The position numbers were made by a program, and so were the translations under genes. Positions 6,728 through 10,201 of a stretch of 10,201 nucleotides of DNA are shown here, in pieces. The notes under the pieces were generated by a model that did no database searches, had not been told where the DNA came from, and saw only the letters and a list, made by a program, of their open reading frames with translations. Source of the stretch: Paracoccaceae bacterium (GTDB lineage: Bacteria > Pseudomonadota > Alphaproteobacteria > Rhodobacterales > Rhodobacteraceae); the NCBI GenBank assembly GCA_009920225.1, contig RGAJ01000040.1, positions 1 to 10,201 of the forward strand. The letters are read 5' to 3'. Numbering within the stretch: position 1 is the first letter of the stretch; each line of letters begins with the position of its first letter.

Positions 6728-8113
6728 ATGAATACCGTTATTCGTGAAAATGACATCTCACACGTTGTAGATGCGGATCGTGCGCATGTTTGGCATCATC
6801 TGACACAGCACAAGCCATTTGAAACAGGCGAGCCCCGCGTGATTGTCGAAGGCAAAGGGATGCGTGTTTGGGACCAAAAAGGGAAAGAGTATTTAGATGC
6901 GGTCTCTGGCGGTGTTTGGACAGTCAACGTTGGCTATGGCCGTACCGAAATTGCCGATGCGGTGCGTGATCAATTGGTCAAGATCAACTATTTCGCGGGC
7001 TCTGCAGGTTCGATCCCGGGGTCATTGTTCGCCGAGCGCCTGATCGAAAAGATGCCAGGCCTCAAGCGCGTGTATTATTGCAACTCTGGGTCAGAAGCGA
7101 ACGAAAAAGCGTTCAAGATGGTTCGCCAAATTGCGCACAAACGGTATGGCGGCAAAAAGCACAAAGTGTTGTACCGCGAGCGTGATTATCACGGCACGAC
7201 GATTGCTTGTTTGTCCGCCGGTGGTCAAGATGAGCGCAATGCACAATACGGCCCCTTTACACCCGGGTTCGTGCGGGTGCCGCATTGTCTTGAATACCGC
7301 GCACAGTGGGATTTGACAGGCGAAGCCTATGGCAAACGCGCGGCTGACGCGATTGAAGAAGTGATCTTGGCCGAAGGTCCCGACACAGTCGGCGCATTGT
7401 GCCTTGAGCCCGTGACCGCAGGCGGTGGCGTGATTACACCCCCTGTTGGATACTGGGAACGCGTTCAGGAAATCTGCAAGAAGTACGATATCCTACTTCA
7501 CATCGACGAAGTTGTTTGTGGCGTTGGGCGCACAGGAACTTGGTTCGGGTACCAACATTACGGCATCAAACCAGACATGGTGACAATGGCAAAAGGCGTG
7601 GCCTCTGGCTATGCGGCGATTGCATGTTTGGTTACGACCGAGGAAGTTTTTGACATGTTCAAAGACGATTCTTCTGATCCGATGAACTATTTCCGCGATA
7701 TTTCCACCTTTGGTGGCTGTACAGCAGGCCCTGCAGCGGCGTTGGAAAACATGCGTATCATCGAAGATGAGAACCTATTAGACAACACCAACGTCATGGG
7801 CGCACGTATGTTGGACAACCTCAATGCCTTGGCTGAAAAGCACAAGGTGATTGGTGATGTTCGGGGCAAAGGTTTGTTCTGTGGCGCGGAATTGGTGGCA
7901 GATCGTGCGACCAAAGAAGCTGCCAATGAAAAAATGGTCCAAGCGGTTGTGGCCGAATGTGGCGCACAAGGTGTGATCATCGGGGCGACGAACCGGTCCT
8001 TGCCCGGCTTGAACAATACGCTGTGCTTCAGCCCCGCGTTGATTTCAACAGCCGACGACATCGACAATATTACCGATGCCGTTGATAAAGCTTTGACCAA
8101 AGTATTTGGTTGA
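6728..8113 (+). CDS. tpa: Taurine:pyruvate aminotransferase
   Basis: Class III (fold type I) PLP enzyme that transfers the amino group of taurine to pyruvate, giving sulfoacetaldehyde and L-alanine. This is the first catabolic step after uptake. Visible family features in 461 residues: the PLP phosphate-binding NSGSEANE (119-126), YHG (154-156), the invariant HIDEV with D260 pairing to the pyridine nitrogen, Schiff-base K289 in TMAKGVASGY, and TFGG (327-330). The N-terminal text (HVVDADRAHVWHHLTQHKPF) is typical of roseobacter Tpa. Start ATG 6728 is preceded by AAGGA. The taurine call is supported by divergent tauABC and nearby tauR. Sulfoacetaldehyde acetyltransferase (Xsc) and alanine dehydrogenase, needed downstream, are not seen here. 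A related omega-amino acid aminotransferase is the alternative, but context makes it unlikely. Confidence 0.94.
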   Translation: MNTVIRENDISHVVDADRAHVWHHLTQHKPFETGEPRVIVEGKGMRVWDQKGKEYLDAVSGGVWTVNVGYGRTEIADAVRDQLVKINYFAGSAGSIPGSLFAERLIEKMPGLKRVYYCNSGSEANEKAFKMVRQIAHKRYGGKKHKVLYRERDYHGTTIACLSAGGQDERNAQYGPFTPGFVRVPHCLEYRAQWDLTGEAYGKRAADAIEEVILAEGPDTVGALCLEPVTAGGGVITPPVGYWERVQEICKKYDILLHIDEVVCGVGRTGTWFGYQHYGIKPDMVTMAKGVASGYAAIACLVTTEEVFDMFKDDSSDPMNYFRDISTFGGCTAGPAAALENMRIIEDENLLDNTNVMGARMLDNLNALAEKHKVIGDVRGKGLFCGAELVADRATKEAANEKMVQAVVAECGAQGVIIGATNRSLPGLNNTLCFSPALISTADDIDNITDAVDKALTKVFG

Positions 8114-8121
8114 TCGGAAAC

Positions 8122-8150
8122 GATTGGGCGCAGACAGTCTGCGCCCAATC
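8122..8150. terminator. Shared hairpin between convergent tpa and XRE gene
   Basis: A perfect 13-bp inverted repeat has arms 8122-8134 and 8138-8150 around a 3-base loop (CAG). It begins nine bases after the tpa stop and covers the last bases of the converging regulator reading frame, including part of its TGA. There is no U-tract after the stem on the plus strand and only a poor one on the minus strand. It probably serves as a bidirectional 3' end, with less certainty than the other two terminators. Confidence 0.6.
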
Positions 8151-8967
8151 ACAACCCGTCTGATGCAAGATAGGTTTGGTATTTTGGGGGAATCTCCGCA
8201 ATCGGACAAAACCCAGTCTTGCGCGCCGCGCTCAGAATATCCGACGTCGATTGTTCCAGCGGCTGCAAAATGCAGGGAACGACGTTTTTTCCAATCGGAT
8301 TTGCCGAACTCATAATCATACAGCGCCCTTGGAAAAATCCGCGCGTCGTCCATGTGCGGGTCGAAAAATTATCCACCCCCATCACGCTGCTGGGCACCCG
8401 TGTCGCATAAAAAAACTATAACGCTTCGTTGGTTTGCAACATCATGCCTCTGTATTCTCTGACAGAAATTGGCGTCAGATCCGATCGCCGCATGCCCGGT
8501 GCGACAGGATCCAACCCCCGCAACATGCGCACGCCATTCTGTCCAAAAACGCGCACCATTCCGATCCAAATTTGCGTGCCCATCAAAAAAGACGGCCGAT
8601 ACATCAGATGCAGACCATCTGGCAAAATATCTTGCAACATGTTTTCAGGAACAAAGTAATCCCGCCCAAACATGGTGTAATTCCAAACACTCGAGATATC
8701 CGCGTCATGAGACCGGAACGAACCTTCTTCCAATTCGTCCAACGGCTGCAGCAAGATCCGCGCATCGGTGTTAAAATATTCGCAAATCCGCTTTAACATG
8801 CCGGGCTTTGGAAAACTTTCGCCATTCAAAATACGGTTCATCTGTACGCGGTTTATTTCAAGGCTATCTGCAACCTCGGCAATCGTTCCGACGCGCCGAC
8901 ACAGCTGCCGCAAGTTTTTACCAAAAATTAAATGCGTTGAAACCACGCGCGCGGGTCGCCGTGACAA
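8149..8967 (-). pseudogene. XRE-family helix-turn-helix regulator interrupted by an in-frame amber codon
   Basis: The reading frame encodes a DNA-binding regulator with an N-terminal Cro/C1-type helix-turn-helix (about 14-68: KNLRQLCRRVGTIAEVADSL, then NRVQMNRILNGESFPKPGML). A C-terminal region of no domain known to me follows, with dense aromatic and Arg/Phe patches. After residue 183 (TNEAL) a TAG at 8416-8418 stops the frame. The same frame then stays open for 88 more codons (FFYATRVPSS onward) to a TGA at 8149-8151. The downstream part reads as natural protein, so the intact form should be about 271 residues. No indel is needed; one base change in TAG would restore it. The start is also unclear: the first usual start is TTG at 8967, while an ATT at 8980-8982 lies six bases after GGA. 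Its location against tpa and tauR suggests a link to taurine control, but its target is unknown. Confidence 0.72.
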
Positions 8968-8982
8968 ATCATCCGCGCCAAT

Positions 8983-9016
8983 GATAAGTCCAGTTTACGT
9001 TGCCGCTTTAGTCCAA
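8983..9016 (-). promoter_or_regulatory. Candidate TauR operator between the XRE gene and tauR
   Basis: Read on the minus strand, TTGGACTAAA (9016-9007) and CTGGACTTAT (8993-8984) form direct repeats starting 23 bases apart, the same layout as the site upstream of tpa. The two 34-base sites match at 20 positions, concentrated in the repeat elements rather than the spacer. The site ends only 12 bases before the tauR ATG, so bound TauR would probably block or tune its own gene. It also touches the 5' end of the XRE frame. Confidence 0.65.
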
Positions 9017-9028
9017 TAAAATACTCTC

Positions 9029-10201
9029 ATGGCGATTCCTGTAGAAAACTTTTATCTCGACACGAACTTTCAAGGGACGTTGCAGGCGCGCATCCAACAG
9101 ATGATCGCCCAAGGCATCCTGATCGGCCGTTTTCGAACGGGCGAAAGGTTGCCGTCCACCCGCGCATTGGCGCGGCATTTGAAAGTCAGCCGGCTGACTG
9201 TCACGCTGGCCTATACCGAATTATTGGCGAGCGATTATATAACGTCGCGGGATCGTTCGGGGTATTTTGTGTCCGACACCGCGCCAGAGGCGACACAATA
9301 TTCGACCCCCATAGAACCCACCGATGCCATTGATTGGACCCGCGCTATTGGCCAGAAATTCACCGGTGGAAACTGGCCCGAAAAGCCACAGAACTGGGCG
9401 ACATTCAAATACCCCTTTATCTATGGTCAAACCGATCCAAACCTATTCGATCATGCAAACTGGCGTTTGTGTGCGCTGACGGCATTGGGTGCCAAGGATT
9501 TTAACGCCCTGACATCGGATTATTACGACAAAGACGATCCAATGTTGGTTGAATTCATCGCCCGCCAAAGCCTGCCGCGCCGTGGAATTTTCGCAAAGCC
9601 TGAACAGATTCTGGTGACGCTGGGGGCGCAAAACGCGTTGTGGCTTGCGACGCAAGTCTTGCTGACACAGCGACGCACAGCGGTGATTGAGAACCCGTGT
9701 TACCCAGCGCTGCGCGATATTCTGGATCAATCTCGCTGCCATGTCGAAGCGGTCGATGTCGATAAACACGGCCTAAACCCCGATACGGTTCCAAACGGTG
9801 CATCGGTCATTTTCACAACGCCAAGCCATCAGTGTCCGACAACAACGACGATGCCCGTGCAGCGACGGCACCATCTGTTGCAACGGGCGGCACAATTGGA
9901 TGCCCTGATCGTGGAGGATGATTATGAATTTGAAATGTCGTCTGCGACCGCGGCAACCCCTGCCCTGAAATCCTTGGACAAGGACGGTCGGGTTATCTAC
10001 GTGGGCAGCTTTTCCAAATCTCTATTTCCCGGGCTGCGGTTGGGATATTTGGTTGGGGCAGAACCCTTTATCCGCGAAGCGCGCGCACTGCGGGCATCCA
10101 TTCTGCGCCACCCACCTGGGCATATTCAACGCACAGCGGCCTATTTCCTAAGTTTGGGACACTATGATGCGCTGATCAAGCGCACCGCGCGGCAATTCCA
10201 A
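9029..10201 (+). CDS. tauR: TauR, MocR/GntR-type regulator of taurine genes (C-terminus cut)
   Basis: Transcription factor expected to activate tpa and the taurine import genes. Of roughly 480-500 residues, 391 are present; the frame is open to the window edge. Residues about 14-82 are a GntR winged helix-turn-helix, with GERLPSTRALARHLKVSRLT in the recognition region and a SGYFV wing. The rest (about 125 onward) is an aminotransferase-like fold type I domain. It has TLGAQNALW (197-205), TPSHQCPT (264-271), EDDYE (296-300) with the PLP-pairing aspartate, and K330 in SFSKSLFPGLRLGY, which would form the internal aldimine. This fusion defines the MocR family. The call to TauR rests on position beside tpa/tauABC and on the operator-like repeats. 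ATG 9029 is the only usable start because an in-frame TAA lies at 9017-9019. It has no clear Shine-Dalgarno sequence. Confidence 0.9.
   Translation, partial: MAIPVENFYLDTNFQGTLQARIQQMIAQGILIGRFRTGERLPSTRALARHLKVSRLTVTLAYTELLASDYITSRDRSGYFVSDTAPEATQYSTPIEPTDAIDWTRAIGQKFTGGNWPEKPQNWATFKYPFIYGQTDPNLFDHANWRLCALTALGAKDFNALTSDYYDKDDPMLVEFIARQSLPRRGIFAKPEQILVTLGAQNALWLATQVLLTQRRTAVIENPCYPALRDILDQSRCHVEAVDVDKHGLNPDTVPNGASVIFTTPSHQCPTTTTMPVQRRHHLLQRAAQLDALIVEDDYEFEMSSATAATPALKSLDKDGRVIYVGSFSKSLFPGLRLGYLVGAEPFIREARALRASILRHPPGHIQRTAAYFLSLGHYDALIKRTARQFQ

Noticed and set aside
8149..8397. Separate small gene of 82 codons starting at GTG 8397.
   Set aside because: It is in the same frame as the upstream regulator, separated by a single TAG, has no ribosome binding site and reads as the natural C-terminus. 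It is better treated as the second half of one interrupted gene.
1..10201. Possible defence, phage, CRISPR or insertion-sequence content.
   Set aside because: No transposase, integrase, terminal repeats, repeat arrays or defence-type domains were seen. Apart from the XRE regulator, all genes belong to taurine or formate metabolism.

Overview
The window looks like chromosomal DNA of a marine alphaproteobacterium, most likely of the Roseobacter group (Rhodobacteraceae). The evidence is gene content and protein character: a TauR/Tpa/TauABC taurine module of the type known from Rhodobacter and roseobacters, and an NAD-linked FdsGBA formate dehydrogenase. GC content is moderate by eye, lower than in many members of that family. 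Genus cannot be decided from this sequence.

Left part (1-2988, minus strand): a compact formate dehydrogenase operon, fdsG-fdsB-(DUF4287 small protein)-fdsA. Start and stop codons overlap or nearly touch, and fdsA runs off the left edge. The complex would oxidise formate to CO2 and reduce NAD+. A GATAG-N7-CTATC palindrome upstream of fdsG is a candidate LysR-type operator.

Middle part (3106-6361, minus strand): the taurine ABC importer tauA-tauB-tauC. A strong intrinsic terminator lies between tauA and tauB, and a second hairpin follows tauC and separates it from the fds operon. TauC is much longer than usual. It carries an extra N-terminal membrane segment and an inserted domain of about 130 residues in its first periplasmic loop, with motifs resembling bacterial cadherin-like/VCBS repeats.

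Right part (6362-10201): a 366-bp divergent control region; tpa (taurine:pyruvate aminotransferase, plus strand); a convergent minus-strand XRE-family regulator interrupted by one in-frame amber codon; and tauR, a GntR/MocR-type PLP-binding activator cut by the right edge. TauABC would import taurine and Tpa would convert it with pyruvate to sulfoacetaldehyde and alanine. The next enzyme (Xsc) is not in the window. Two sites with the same layout (TTGGAC-type repeat, 23-bp period, CTGG(A/C)C-type repeat) lie upstream of tpa and between the XRE gene and tauR. They are good candidates for TauR operators.

The points most worth following up are the TauC insertion, the broken XRE regulator beside tauR, the paired TauR-like operators and the DUF4287 gene embedded in the fds operon. 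I saw no insertion sequence, CRISPR array, tRNA or rRNA.
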